From NCBI GenBank assembly GCA_023159155.1, contig JAJNNX010000044.1, positions 310,001-374,000 on the forward strand: a stretch of 64,000 nt of DNA, given 5' to 3'. The position numbers and the translations under genes are program-made. The notes below the pieces were generated by a model that was given only the letters and a program-made list of their open reading frames with translations, was not told the origin of the DNA and ran no database searches. The stretch is from Ustulina deusta. Lineage: Eukaryota > Ascomycota > Sordariomycetes > Xylariales > Xylariaceae. Shown here one piece after another: positions 46,472-57,656 of the stretch; the first letter of the stretch is position 1; each line of letters begins with the position of its first letter.

Positions 46472-48287
46472 TTATGACATCGATGGTTCTTGAGTATCCG
46501 GTATAACAACCTCAGAGCCCACATCCTCTAAGTTCTTCGATCGCTTTACACCTCCAGAGGAGGGCCCGATTTCATCATCTTTTTGAAGACGCTCGTTGTG
46601 AGCCCTTTTAGAGAGGGAAAGGTCGTCTGTGCTGGCGAGCGATATATAAAGGGTATTTAGTTGCTGCTCGTTACTTGGCGAGTACTTGGAGACAAATAAA
46701 TTAAGTCCCGTACTCTCGGGTTCGACCTCCACCGTCTGTTGCCCGGCGACAATATATTTCTCTATTAGGGAAAGGGCCGCTATGCGCTCTTCTGTACTTC
46801 CTTCTAATCTTCGAAGTGTGTCCTCGACCTCACGCATGGAGACTAGGGCATAACGTAGCGATTGAACCGCTGAAGCGTTTCTTTGACAGATGGCTGCGAA
46901 CTCGCCCGATTCTTGGCCTTCGTGGGTTAGTTGATAAACGGCGATACAGGTACTAATCTTAGCATTCGTGAGTTGAAAGTGCTCTGAATCATGCCTCCAC
47001 TGCTCCATCGGCCATCCCCTCACCGGTAGGAGCCGGAAACGCGCCGGTAGAGGGGAGACAATGAACGAGAGTGTTGGATCCACGTGGTCAGCTAGGTCTT
47101 GGCTCATCTGACCGTCAACATCTTTCGCAATATATATTAGTTTGTTCTCGATCTCAGCTGTGTGGGACGATAAGATCATGTCGGGTTGTTCCCGCACATA
47201 GACATTATCTCGGTAATGCCTTATCGGAATGAGGACGACATAATCATCCGGGCGTAAGTTACACCTGAGGGCAGTTTTACTCCGGCCTTCGGATTTGATA
47301 TTCAATAGCTCGGCATCGATGCGTATACCTTTGTTGGTGACTGAAAACTCTTTCTCCGACCCAACCGAGCTCCAACTAATGGACCTTCGGGATTTAAGAG
47401 CGGTGTAATAGTATGAGGCGAACTCAGCAGGGGAGTGCGCTAGAAGACCACGATGTTCCGATTCTCCGCGTTTTGCCTTCCAGCAGAAAAGTGACATGTC
47501 GGTGCTAGTTTTGATGATCTCCTCCTGTAGCCGTTGAAAGGCGCGCATGCCCTCTCCATATAATAAAGGCATATTCACTACGTGTTTCGCTTAGTCTGGA
47601 CTCAAGGTGACATGAACAGGAAATCTTACCCTGAAAAATGCCAAGCAGGCAGTATGCAAGGTCCTCAAGTCTTTTGGTCTGTCGTCGTGAAGCCCAAGAC
47701 ATTCTCTCTCCAACTGCAACCTCGCGGATCGCATCACTATTCTCAAAGACCTTGCGATTGTCAATGCCCGTCATAGGGACTAACTCCTGCATCACAAGCG
47801 AGTCTGTTTTGAGGCCCCTGAATATCCATCTTTTATCGTAGAACTCTAAACTGGCAGGAGCCAGAAGCTCTTGGAGTGTCCAGCCCCTCTGGAACCAGCG
47901 GCACACGAGTCGTCTCTTCTTGTCACGCCAGAGTGTGGGCGATCCCGTGAGAGGATTAACGATAAGGTCTGAGAGGTAAGCAAAACAAACGGTTGACAGC
48001 TTGTACCACTCAAACATAGAGTTGATTGCCTCCGAGAGCTCGGCGCTGGATGACTTGTCGATACAGCACGTGTCTACCCAAACGTAGGGAATGCCCTTGG
48101 CAGCAGCTAACTCGCATGTCTTTTCTATCTTCGCAAACCCGGCCTTCTTCTGAGCTGACTCTAAGTTGTTAAATTCCTGGAAAGTAACTTCATCATTCTC
48201 CCAAGTGTGAGACAGGATTGCATAGCTCGGTAAATCGGGCGGCGTGAACTCCTCGAGGCTCATTGATTTAATGTTGATCAGCCACAT
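46472..48287 (-). CDS. HET-domain protein of HET-E/HET-D N-terminal type, two exons
   Basis: Exons on the minus strand are 48287-47630 and 47577-46472, giving 587 residues. The start is MWLINIKSMSLEEF at ATG 48287; the longer frame starts with GTG. The HET domain occupies about 1-235: YAILSHTWENDEVTFQEF, KIEKTCELAAAKGIPYVWVDTCCIDK, SEAINSMFEWYKLSTVCFAYLSD, RGWTLQELLAPASLEFYDK and LEDLAYCLLGIF. The intron interrupts the hallmark GIFxVNMPLLYGEG. After that the protein continues for about 350 residues with no NACHT or WD40 domain; the C-terminus is rich in charged helices and ends in a Lys/Arg patch (GGVKRSKNLEDVG). This architecture is common among fungal HET paralogues. It may contribute to non-self recognition, but there is no direct evidence. 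Confidence 0.9.
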
Positions 48288-50382
48288 ACTTGTGAATGAA
48301 GTCACTCGCGTCTCTGGTCAACAACGGTGGAATTAAGCGACGAGGTTTGGTGGGAGAAAGTCCCAACGCGCTTCAATAATCGATAAGATGCTGTAATCAG
48401 AATTTCGCGTTGAAAATAGATCTAGCGTATGAAGCAGAGTGTGACAATGAAAATCGGTTCTTGCGTCTTATCGTGACATTGGATATTGTTGGGCGGTCAG
48501 GAACGGCAGCACCCAGATAGGGGCAGACTTGATGGGGGCTGAATGCAACTTTGGGGTTGGGGGCACAGTTGTTGCTATCGATCAGTCTCATACTGTACTT
48601 CACGAAAGGGACAATCCCTCCTCGAGGTTGGGGTAGTCTGACGTGGTGTGGTACAGTGTCGCGACGTTGCATTTCATGTATTCCTGCAACACCGCAATTA
48701 TAAGGTAGAGAAGAAAGGTGAAACTTTCCACGTGTTTAGCTAATTTATAATTTTGCGCAACTAGTTTATATGTGGGTACATACTGAAGGTAATATTGCCT
48801 TCTCAGCTGGAGAAAGCAACCTTAACGTTCGATGATGAGGCAATATGTTGACACGATTGAAGACAACATACAAGGAGAACACGATCATATATTGACTTCC
48901 TGAAGCTGTCGTCGCCTCGCAAGGTACCCATTGTGATTGAAGGCATTCACGAACTCTCCCCTGACAACGGAGACAGAAGAATTCCCCAGGAAAGGAAGAA
49001 GATTCGCCTGACAAGAAAAAAAGTTGCGAAGTTCTTGACAACGGAAATTCCGCCGAAATCCAAGAGAAGAACAGGTACGTCGTCATAACTAGGGAGAAAG
49101 ATGCTAAATGGTGGGACAACTATGGGAAGCTTGAGATATGGGGTCATGTCAGAGTGGGTTATCCCAGAGTGAAGGCTGGTCACAAGTAGGTCGCAAGTAG
49201 GTCACTGGTAGATAGAAAGGTATAGGTAAGGGCTCAATATCATTGATTCCTGACCTTCCTCTCCCAAGTAGATTGGGGAGAAGTAGGTCTTTATATAAAC
49301 ATGTCCTAGAATACAGACCCACATGGGTAGCTTCTACCCACTGGTGACCCTGGTCCCTGACAGGTCAGCACTTCTGGCGTGGCGATCCGCTTTTAGAACA
49401 TTTCAGAGGGCGAGACTTTCTAATTAAGTAAATATGGAATGGTTCGTGCACCTTGTTAGAAATAAACAGGTCAATAACTGCTGGGTTGATTCATTCTATC
49501 AATTTTGTTGTTGGGTACAATTGGTCATGACAATGATTTGCCCTTGTTTTGACGGCAGGGAGCAAAGGTTACCTATCGTCACAACATTTGGTTAGAGTTT
49601 TAATAGACAAAACAGGTAATTTTTTCTCCCTACTTTATTGGTACCCTAGGTACGGGCCGAGAGGAGATCAATCTTGTAATATTTGGTCTGCCCAAGGTCA
49701 GCCTTTTTTACAAGGAAGTTTCATGGTATAAGCTATGTAGATGCCTCCATGTATAGTAGTACGCTTAGCTCCGAGCATTTCTGAGAAGGTTAAGAGAATT
49801 ATTCCGCATTAGGCGACAACACATTGAATCATTATGAACAAAGAGCCTCATAACCCCTGCATGGTAGTCAGAGATTCTATGGTAGCTATTTGTCAGAGAT
49901 GATGACGAAATGTGCCCCGTAATAAAGGGGTATTAAGCACGAAGAAAAGGAAGGAAAAAGGATGGCAGCAGTTAGACTCTTTTTTTTAGTTATCGCTTTG
50001 AATTACATTATATTCCCTCCTGATCACTTGATTCCCCATGCTACATTATATGCATATTGCGCTAGGAAGTCTCGGGATAGCCTATCTCCTAGTGCAAGGG
50101 CAAGGTGAGTACCCCTATTTTTATACGTGAGCCTACTCACATTGTGCACTTCAATATTTTCTCTCTCGGTAATTACATGCAACTCTGGTGCGGAGGAGCA
50201 GGCGGCAAAGCATATCCATTCCGCCGTGATACAAACTTGGTTCAGAGAGAGCACGTCTCAATCAATGGCGCGGACTGAGAGGCTACTCGCGTAGAAAATT
50301 ACAGTCAGCTTTCGGATAACGGTGCCAATCTGATCAATCAGTCGAGGGAGTATAGGCGGCAGAAATTTACAAGCTTATTTCG
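48288..50382. other. 2.1-kb intergenic region, no gene recognised
   Basis: Short open frames (up to about 117 codons at 48766-49119, minus) have no motif. GGTACCCTAGGTAC near 49640-49653 is an imperfect palindrome similar to motifs in other spacers of this window. The stretch lies between the HET gene 5' end and the SKP1-like gene 3' end. Confidence 0.45.
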
Positions 50383-50895
50383 TTAGCCACGCGTTATCCA
50401 CGCGTTATCCACGCGGATAGATGCTTCTTCCGCTGGGGTGAAGTCGTTCTGAATATTAAGAAACTCGCGCATCTCTTCAGTACTCATATGTTCCAACTTC
50501 CGAGCAATTGTGCAGACCGCATACCGCAGAAGAAGAGGAATGTCTAAGTAGTTGGCCGCATTAGTGAGCTTAAATAGCAAATCTCGATCGCTCACCGCTA
50601 GAAAGTTTTCGTCCCATTTTGGCAACTTGTTCGCCTTTCCCCCGTTGCCTCTAGGCGTGTGCTTCTTTTCAAGCTCGGGAAGGCTGTCTTGGCAATGATA
50701 CTCGCACCATTCAATAATCTTTTGGAGAGTTTCGCCTGCGACTTCGGGGATGGGGATAGGTAGACCGGTAGTCTGCTCCTCGTCAAGGACCTCCAACATA
50801 ATGCGGAGTGTAATGCTTTGCTTTACAGCTGGGAGAGTCGCTTGGAACTCGAAACCGTCTTTGCTGACGAGAGTTACCATGGGGTTACTAGACAT
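50383..50895 (-). CDS. Divergent SKP1 paralogue (SCF ubiquitin ligase adaptor family)
   Basis: A single-exon protein of 170 residues starting at ATG 50895. The N-terminal BTB/POZ-like part has VTLVSKDGFEFQATLPAVKQS and PIPIPEVAGETLQKIIEWCEYH. A Lys/Gly-rich loop follows (KKHTPRGNGGKANK). The C-terminal part has WDENFLAVSDRDLLFKLTNAANYLDIPLLL and LNIQNDFTPAEEASIR, the F-box-binding helices. True SKP1 links F-box proteins to cullin-1. Here several usually invariant positions differ (VSDRDLLFKL in place of the common VDQ...LFEL type) and the C-terminal tail is abnormal: it is encoded by an 11-bp unit repeated three times (50384-50416). This looks like an accessory paralogue rather than the essential SKP1. 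Confidence 0.88.
   Translation of the reverse strand: MSSNPMVTLVSKDGFEFQATLPAVKQSITLRIMLEVLDEEQTTGLPIPIPEVAGETLQKIIEWCEYHCQDSLPELEKKHTPRGNGGKANKLPKWDENFLAVSDRDLLFKLTNAANYLDIPLLLRYAVCTIARKLEHMSTEEMREFLNIQNDFTPAEEASIRVDNAWITRG
50384..50416 (-). repeat. Three tandem 11-bp units at the 3' end of the SKP1-like gene
   Basis: On the minus strand the unit CGCGTGGATAA occurs twice and a third copy reads CGCGTGGCTAA. Because 11 is not a multiple of three, each copy is read in a different frame, producing VDNAWITRG before the stop. Confidence 0.85.
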
Positions 50896-52383
50896 GATGA
50901 AGTATTTGGGAGGCGGGAAAGGAGGGGATAGTTAGTATGATTGCTGATAAATATTCTGAATGCTATTAGGTTTGTGGTTTGTTGATGATAAAAAAAAAGA
51001 TCTGAAGACGGAGGTGCTCGGCAGGTATTTATATCCAAGTATATTCGCGATGCGTAAGTGAAATTTAAACTCCCTCTTTGACGAAACATTGACACTGTGG
51101 TAAACACAATGGAGTGAATGGAATTGTTGTGTTCTCCTTGGAATTGTAATCAAAATACTTAGGCATTGTATTTGTATCAACAAAGACATGTGATGATTCA
51201 AAATTCAATATACAACAAAGAGTCAGGTATCAAGGGCTAATAGTTCTCGATGTTCCCAATAGCTGCTCCTTAGCACCCATCGACAGCCGATCGACAACAT
51301 TGTAGGGCATTCAGACTTGACTTTTGTCGCAAGTCTTTACTGTCAGTGACCAGGGTTACGGGAGGATAAGCTGCGCCTGTGGGCTTGTACCTACCTGTGA
51401 TCTACCTTCACTCTGGGACATCCACCTCTGGACATCTACGCACGTAGCGCGATAGGGATAGCAGATTTCTTTCCAAGTACCGTTGGGGGCTGGTTGGCAA
51501 CTGACAAGACGCTATCAATGCAAGGGCTCACAGCTTCATCATTCCCCCGTAGCCAATCATTGGAGGTGTACAGGTGCCGCATTTCAAAGATCCGACTTCT
51601 TCAGCTCTGGTATAAGTGAGCTTGGAGTGTCACAATTTCTACTGCCAGCAGCAACAGAAATGACAGTTACTATTACACAAATCGATTCTATCTTACTAGC
51701 AGACCCTATGCTGTTAGCTTATCTACCCCGGGATTTGTCTATGCAGTATAGTTCCGGGTTCTTGCCTACTAGGCTCCGTGACGCTGAGGTCACGCCACAA
51801 ATCTGCGATTACCGAACTGCCTCCGAGTCTTTAACATATCACACAAGTCATTTGACAACGCCATCGTCTGCCGTAGAAGTTGCACACTGAAGTTTGGGGC
51901 GATTTGTGCCTTGAATCCCGCTCCGAATAGGATGCGATGCCACGAACATGGACTGTAGCTTCTCCGGGCTCTAGACTACACTGCTGATTGATATACTGAT
52001 TAGCCAGCGCTATGTGAACTATCAGGCATTCTACAAAGACATTATAGAGTGAAATGAAGTGTCACAGGAATGCTAGGTAGACGCTGAATAGCCATGCAAT
52101 ACCTAGTAGATGATACTCGGCTTCAATATTGACCTAAACGAGAGTCTCCTATCAGTTAAGCGTCAAATATTTCTCTATTAGTTGTATTCGGGTCACAACC
52201 TTGCAAGAGCTTTCATTTTTGATTAGCGACTGGATAACATGTCATTAGTCATTTTGATCTCTACTGAGCCATTTCGCCAACGTAAAGTACATAGTCCCCC
52301 CTTCCCCCCCTAAACCCCACCCCTTTTTTTTTTGGTCTTTCATTCTCCTTCTGCGCCTGCGCAGACAGTCATCGTTCGTACAT
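50896..52383. other. 1.5-kb intergenic region, no gene recognised
   Basis: This holds the promoter of the SKP1-like gene (minus) and the 3' flank of the 509-residue protein gene. A frame of 135 codons at 51483-51890 (plus) does not start with ATG (it begins TTG/GTG-like) and has no motif. A C-rich/T-rich stretch lies near 52298-52334. Confidence 0.45.
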
Positions 52384-53913
52384 CTACGTGCTTTCTAATA
52401 TGTAATTATCGCCATCGCCAGTGGGTTTGTAGACGACTTGGGGCCCGAACCAGTCCGCAAACTCTCTTCTCTCTTTCTTCCAGGAAATACAGAACGCTGC
52501 TCGGCTGTGAGAGGGTGAGGCCGCAGACAATTGGGCCCTCATAACGTCCACGCACTCCTGGAGCCATTTGACGTTCTCGTCGTCCTTTGCGAAGTTCTTC
52601 CGCTCCACCGGCAGGATTATGCGCACAGTCGGCGCGACATCACGGAGCTCCTTCTCCTTGGTGGCGCGACTTGATTTCCCTTTTCTCTTGGCACTCCCTA
52701 ATGCGTCTTCTGGGTCGTACCGGACAAGTTCTTGCGATGCAATTGTCAAGCCGTATGTGTTGTCTAAGCTCCCCCAAGGATACCACTTGCTCTCGTTGAA
52801 TTCGACATCCTTGACCCAAAACCACACTGTTATGTGTCGAGGGTTGAGCTTAAACAGCTTAGCCAGCACGCCCTTGACGATTTCTTTGCATTCGCTCGTA
52901 TTTGGGCCATATCGCCATTCTCTCTTGACGTCGTTTAATTTCCTGGGCCAATCGCCTGGCTTCATCTCGAAGCTTTCTTCCTCAGTGTAGGTGATCAGTT
53001 GTCCATTGTGTTCCTCGTCTTGCTGTTCTTCTTCATGGGTAGTCTCATCATGGTTGTGTTCGCTTGTCGTGGGCTTCGCTATCAAATGGCCCGCATCAAC
53101 CGACTCGTAGACGGTGCCAGGCTCGAATTTCCAAGAGTACTTCTGAGTTTTGAACTTGTATGCCGGCTGCATGTGTTTTCCAAGAGCGCCGCAGCTGTCC
53201 GTAATAGCTTCGATGATCTCTTTTACTGCCGCGCGAGCCGGGAACCATGGCAAAGTGACCTCGATGAGAGGTGCGCAATAGAAGTGATCTTGGACCCCTA
53301 GCCGCGACTTGTAGACTCGCCAAGTATCCCTTTTGTCGAAGCGGCATATTGTTGCCTTGCATGAAACCGCATCGGGATCTTCAATTTGAAGTAGATCTTT
53401 AGTAAGAAATTTGACAGAATCTAACATGCTCCCGTAAAGGTGCTGAAACATGTGAAGCAGGAGCCCATGTGGAATAGGATCCTGGTTCTCTGGATACCGG
53501 CTCACTTTCTGTAAGAGGGTAGTAGCCGCCAGGGACCTCTTATTGGGCTTCTCAAGTTTGAAATCCAGGATCTCGGAACAGTGGTAGACGGATGGTATGG
53601 AATCTCCAGTGTGACGCCTCTGCTCTCCGTGCTGAAACTCGCGGGGACGGCCGCACGTATAGGCGGAATTTATGTGTTCAGCTGTGTTTGGTTGCTGGTA
53701 ATGTAGGAGTGGAGAAGTACATGGCGGAGGAGAACTCAAGCGTCGGGACATTGAAAATGGCTGGGGATATGACGTAGAATAAATGGGAGATGGGTGGCCG
53801 TATGGAGGAGGAGAACGAGAATATTGTTGACGGTTTGGAGACTGGCAAGAATATCTGCAGAATTGGGGCGTTGATGGTCGCGAAGTCACAGTGGTCGGCA
53901 ATTGGAACGACAT
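52384..53913 (-). CDS. Uncharacterised 509-residue protein
   Basis: A single-exon frame starts at ATG 53913 and is open to 52384. I do not recognise any domain. Residues 1-80 are rich in Pro, Ser, Tyr and Gln (SPPPYGHPSPIYSTSYPQPF) and probably disordered. Residues about 110-275 are more ordered, with conserved-looking aromatic patches (YPWGSLDNTYGL comes later, near 380). Residues about 275-310 are acidic (HNHDETTHEEEQQDEEHNG). Residues about 320-500 contain GDWPRKLNDVKREWRYGPNT, ITVWFWVKDVEF, a Lys/Arg stretch (SAKRKGKSSRATKEKEL) that could be a nuclear signal, and end in PTGDGDNYILEST. The length and codon regularity make it a real gene. Nuclear localisation is only a guess. Confidence 0.75.
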   Translation of the reverse strand: MSFQLPTTVTSRPSTPQFCRYSCQSPNRQQYSRSPPPYGHPSPIYSTSYPQPFSMSRRLSSPPPCTSPLLHYQQPNTAEHINSAYTCGRPREFQHGEQRRHTGDSIPSVYHCSEILDFKLEKPNKRSLAATTLLQKVSRYPENQDPIPHGLLLHMFQHLYGSMLDSVKFLTKDLLQIEDPDAVSCKATICRFDKRDTWRVYKSRLGVQDHFYCAPLIEVTLPWFPARAAVKEIIEAITDSCGALGKHMQPAYKFKTQKYSWKFEPGTVYESVDAGHLIAKPTTSEHNHDETTHEEEQQDEEHNGQLITYTEEESFEMKPGDWPRKLNDVKREWRYGPNTSECKEIVKGVLAKLFKLNPRHITVWFWVKDVEFNESKWYPWGSLDNTYGLTIASQELVRYDPEDALGSAKRKGKSSRATKEKELRDVAPTVRIILPVERKNFAKDDENVKWLQECVDVMRAQLSAASPSHSRAAFCISWKKERREFADWFGPQVVYKPTGDGDNYILEST

Positions 53914-56040
53914 GGCGTAACGCTCCAGTCAGAGCCTATTTATAGAAAAACCGGCCGGTACAATGGTGTTTATGTGAGGGAATAAGACAAACAAAATGAT
54001 AAAGCGTAGACGATTGAGGATTGAATGAAATACAGAAGCGGCGCAACAATTTCACTCGACACGAAGAAAATGCAATCCCTCGCTATTTCTGGTTCTTTAT
54101 ACGCCTGGTCGTGTGCAGAATTTCCTCCCTTTGTAGGGCTGCAAAGAACGTAGAGCACCCAGTTGGTTACACGACTCCAAAGACGTGGGACGGCCAAACA
54201 CCATTGCTTTGCACCCAGTTCGAGCCCAAGTCGTGACCAACACCAACTGACCATGCCAACGAATTGAACCCGAACCAGCGCTGCTGCTGCGTGTCGATAG
54301 CAAATGAGTAAATATTTTTTTTTTAAAAATTTAAAAAGTAAAAAGAAAGAAATCTGTTGGCTTTCAAGAACTACGTGTTGTGCACCTGAGCGCATCACCC
54401 TGCGTGTTGCAATTTGTCGTATTACACAGTATAAAGTGGGATCTGCCGATTCGATACGTTGGAGGAGCCCATACCTGTAAATGTAAAAAAAAAATAAACA
54501 ATCCCTAGGCAGCCAGTGCTTAGGTATCCTGATGAAATAGAACACATCGAAATAATCAATCTGGTTCGTCTCGACTTAGCCACAGCATTGTTTTTCGCCG
54601 CAGCTGATGCGGGGTCTCGAAATCCAGGCTCCGGGAATTACACAAACCCATTTTCCTACGATCAAACCCAGCGTCTATAAATGCCCAAGATGCCCCTTGG
54701 CAGGATCTCGTAGGTCAATTATAGGGGTATACATAGATTCGTGTTGTCACGCGACCGGTCTAAACACCTTCGAGGTTAGTCCTTGGCTATATATATATAT
54801 CAATCCTTTCTTCCAGGGACGGGTATCATAACACTCCTCATTTTATTTCTTCTCAAGGCTGACTTCTCGCACTTTGGTAATTAGGCGTCTGTATTTGGGA
54901 TAACGTGAATTACGTGGCCACTCGCAAAAAAAAAATAAATAAATAATTTTTGTGAAGATGTTCTAGCATGCACATGTCAACAAGGTCAGCGCAAGTCCAC
55001 CAGACCTCAATATGAAGCAGGTTTTCGTGCTGAAGCGGATTTCTTAGTCTAAAACCATGTAATTATATCTCTCTACATTTCTTTGCCTTGACGACCGTTG
55101 GTTATACAGGAAGCCTAAGTGTAAGCCGCCAAATAGCGCGCGCAACTGATCTGGGTTCCTAACAGCTAGCGAGGAACCAATAACTGAACATCTTATTCCT
55201 TATTCTAAAAAGCTGCCCAATGCCCCGACTCGACCAGCAGACCTTATGGCGTGCGCTGGTTTACCGCACACTATGCTCCAAACTCGCCCGTATGATTTTA
55301 AGGGGTCACTTGAACAGGCACGAGTTTCCGTGTCATCAAGTCCTCTTACCAAAATGAAAAACTCTGTATAACCCGCCCGTCTATTCGCATGTTAAAGATG
55401 ATGCGGCTCTATTTGATCAGGCAGGCAGGTTTTTCTAGCAGAAAAACCCCCCTTTGCCGCGCTCTTCCACTTGCTGTGAGTATCAGGGATGGAATCTGAG
55501 CTGTTCGCAGGCGAAGAGGCAAATCCTAATCTTCAATCGTTATATGCGAGAGATTTTCTGCACACGAGACACGATTGCAGCAACAGATTGCATGCGCAAA
55601 TAATTTCTATAACTATTCTTACCCCATGGAGCTAATAATGTCTCGCGGTAGGATCTAGCGCCAGTCTTCGTTCTGCTCAAGTTGGAAGAGAAAATTAGCC
55701 CTGTTCGAAGGCTCCCCGTCAGAGAAGCGATGCACTAGGACTTCGTAGGCATCGTCCCGAGAGGGCACTGGGGCGGATTCTGAACGAGGGAAGCCTGATG
55801 ATGTGGGCGACAGTTCTAAGCGAGGTTATTCACTCGGTGGTGGCTCATTAAGCCGTTTCCAGTAATACAGTTTTGGTCTACTATCACCGCCGAGTCTGCA
55901 AATCGGGCGAAGTGCTGGTGATACGTGAGCGAGAGGAAAGAAGAGCGGACCTGCACTCACTACTCCAGTACGAGGCGAGCTTCTAGCTGCCATCAGTTTC
56001 TGTTGCACTTACCCAGCGTGGACCGATCTCCTGTGCCAGG
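53914..56040. other. 2.1-kb intergenic region, no gene recognised
   Basis: Poly-A/T tracts occur near 54309-54330, 54485-54495 and 54925-54950. Open frames here (for example 53970-54545, minus) lack motifs and start codons in good context. A short frame at 55826-56008 is probably the 3' flank of the HAD gene. Confidence 0.45.
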
Positions 56041-57018
56041 TCAAACGTGGACCCCAATGGTCTCCTCGAAGTTCGACGCCCATACCAACTCCTCGCCCGC
56101 GTCGGCATCCCGCACATGCGGGACTCGCTTCCCAATCCTCCTCAGCGTCTGTATCAACGTCGACTTCTCGTCATCCGCAATCACAACACCCCGCGCCGCC
56201 TCAAGCAAGCACTCCATATCCGTCGTCGAGTCTCCGAAGTAAAAAAACGGCTTATCCAGGACACCGTGTGTGCGCAGCACTTCCCGAACAGCATCGCGCT
56301 TATCGCAGGAGTTCGTGAGGTTCCTACCCGCCTGCTCGCGCGAAGAACCCTCCCTATCATCCGCTAGCAGCGCATCCCCAGCGAGTACTCCGGGGCCGAG
56401 GACAGCGCCGTCGTGCTCGCGCACTTCGTTCGCGAAGACGCAGATCTCTCCTTCCGCGAACCCGCACGCGCCCTCGATGAACGCCGCCGACCAGTTCACG
56501 GAGACCACATTGACGCGCCAGCCCTTGGCGAACGCCGCGCGTATGAAATCCGCGAACCCGGGCCGTAGGCGCACCGTGCCGTCGCGCACTAACTCGCGCC
56601 CTGCCTCGCGGAATGCGTCTCGGCTGATGCCCCGGAACAGCGCACACTCGTTGACGCGGCCCAGAGACCGCGTCTCGACGTGCTTCTGAGAACGCAAGAA
56701 GGTGATCTCGTCCTCTACGCACTGCCGGTCGGACGCGCATGGCGCATACGAGGAGACGTGGGACTTGTAGTCCGATATGTACGCGTGGACCACGTCGTTC
56801 CAGCGGGACGAGAGATCGTCATTATCTCCTCCTTGGGCTGGAACCTCTAGTACGGGAGTGGTATCCCGTGATTGCGCAGAGGTAGACGCCGACGAAGCGC
56901 CGCGTCTACTCTGCCCTTGTGCCTGGCGCTCGGACTGGAAGCGCAGTGCGAAGTTGGCGAGATGCGTCACCGTGTCCTCGGTGGTGATCGTCCCGTCGAA
57001 ATCCAGGAAGATACTCAT
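56041..57018 (-). CDS. HAD-superfamily phosphatase (phosphoserine-phosphatase-like)
   Basis: A single-exon protein of 325 residues. The frame is open to a GTG at 57072, but MSIFLDFDGT at ATG 57018 puts motif I exactly at the N-terminus, as is usual for the family. HAD motifs are all present: motif I FLDFDGTIT, motif II VVSVNWSAAFIEG, motif III in the Lys of SCDKRDAVREV, and motif IV FYFGDSTTDMECL. The cap region (about 25-150) has a low-complexity Ser/Ala insert. The enzyme should hydrolyse a small phosphate ester in the cytosol; the substrate is not identifiable. The gene is GC-rich (above 60%) compared with its flanks. Confidence 0.88.
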   Translation of the reverse strand: MSIFLDFDGTITTEDTVTHLANFALRFQSERQAQGQSRRGASSASTSAQSRDTTPVLEVPAQGGDNDDLSSRWNDVVHAYISDYKSHVSSYAPCASDRQCVEDEITFLRSQKHVETRSLGRVNECALFRGISRDAFREAGRELVRDGTVRLRPGFADFIRAAFAKGWRVNVVSVNWSAAFIEGACGFAEGEICVFANEVREHDGAVLGPGVLAGDALLADDREGSSREQAGRNLTNSCDKRDAVREVLRTHGVLDKPFFYFGDSTTDMECLLEAARGVVIADDEKSTLIQTLRRIGKRVPHVRDADAGEELVWASNFEETIGVHV

Positions 57019-57656
57019 TTTCGGTGTGAGATCGGAGTAGACTGGCGGGGAGAAGCTGGGGTGTCCGCTCACTCGGTTGACGTAGTGTACAAATATGAAG
57101 GAGAGAGAGAGAGACAGCCTGACGTTGGTTGAAAGGGAAATATGGGTGTAGTCCAGTGAGGGACTCTGTGATTGGGTAGCTTTCGCCTATCAGCCAAAAG
57201 GGGTAATTCACAAAGCACCTGTAGGTACCGGCTCCAAGTTTAATCAACGCCGGTCTATCCAGACAAGCTGCAACGCATTACATATCTAGGCAGTGTGGTT
57301 AGTCGAAAATCTGACTCATGCTTGTTCCATAATCAGGGTGAAGCCGTATAAAGGCATGCTGATCGTAAAATCAAGCCAGAAGCAAATTGAACATATGTTG
57401 GGGCCCGTGGCCGTAGAACCATACGGTTTCACCAATATTAATCGCCATTCTATCCTACAATGTCCCGGAATATTTGTCCGCCATAGAGATACAACCTGTT
57501 TCTCTACTCAAATGGCTATCCCGGGTCACAATGCAGCATTAGGGGTATCTACTTGTATTTTTTATACAGCCAGAAACGAAGATCTGAGGAACCCAGAGTG
57601 AAGCCGCGAAACACCAATTCCCATGTTTTTTGAACATACGACTCTACTATCGGCCG
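57019..57656. other. Spacer between TFIIF beta 3' end and HAD gene 5' end
   Basis: Contains a GAGAGAGAGAGA repeat at about 57100-57112, a common promoter-proximal element for the minus-strand HAD gene. No gene recognised; the 102-codon frame at 57293-57601 does not begin with ATG in good context and has no motif. Confidence 0.45.

Noticed and set aside
51483..51890. 135-codon frame upstream of the SKP1-like gene
   Set aside because: Does not start with ATG and lacks any motif.
53970..54545. 191-codon minus-strand frame in AT-leaning spacer
   Set aside because: Rich in Leu/Phe/Tyr/Cys from AT-rich sequence and poly-A/T; no ATG in good context and no motif.
56270..57247. Alternative frames of 100-140 codons across the HAD gene
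   Set aside because: Shadows in a GC-rich gene; the HAD motifs I to IV are all in the chosen frame.
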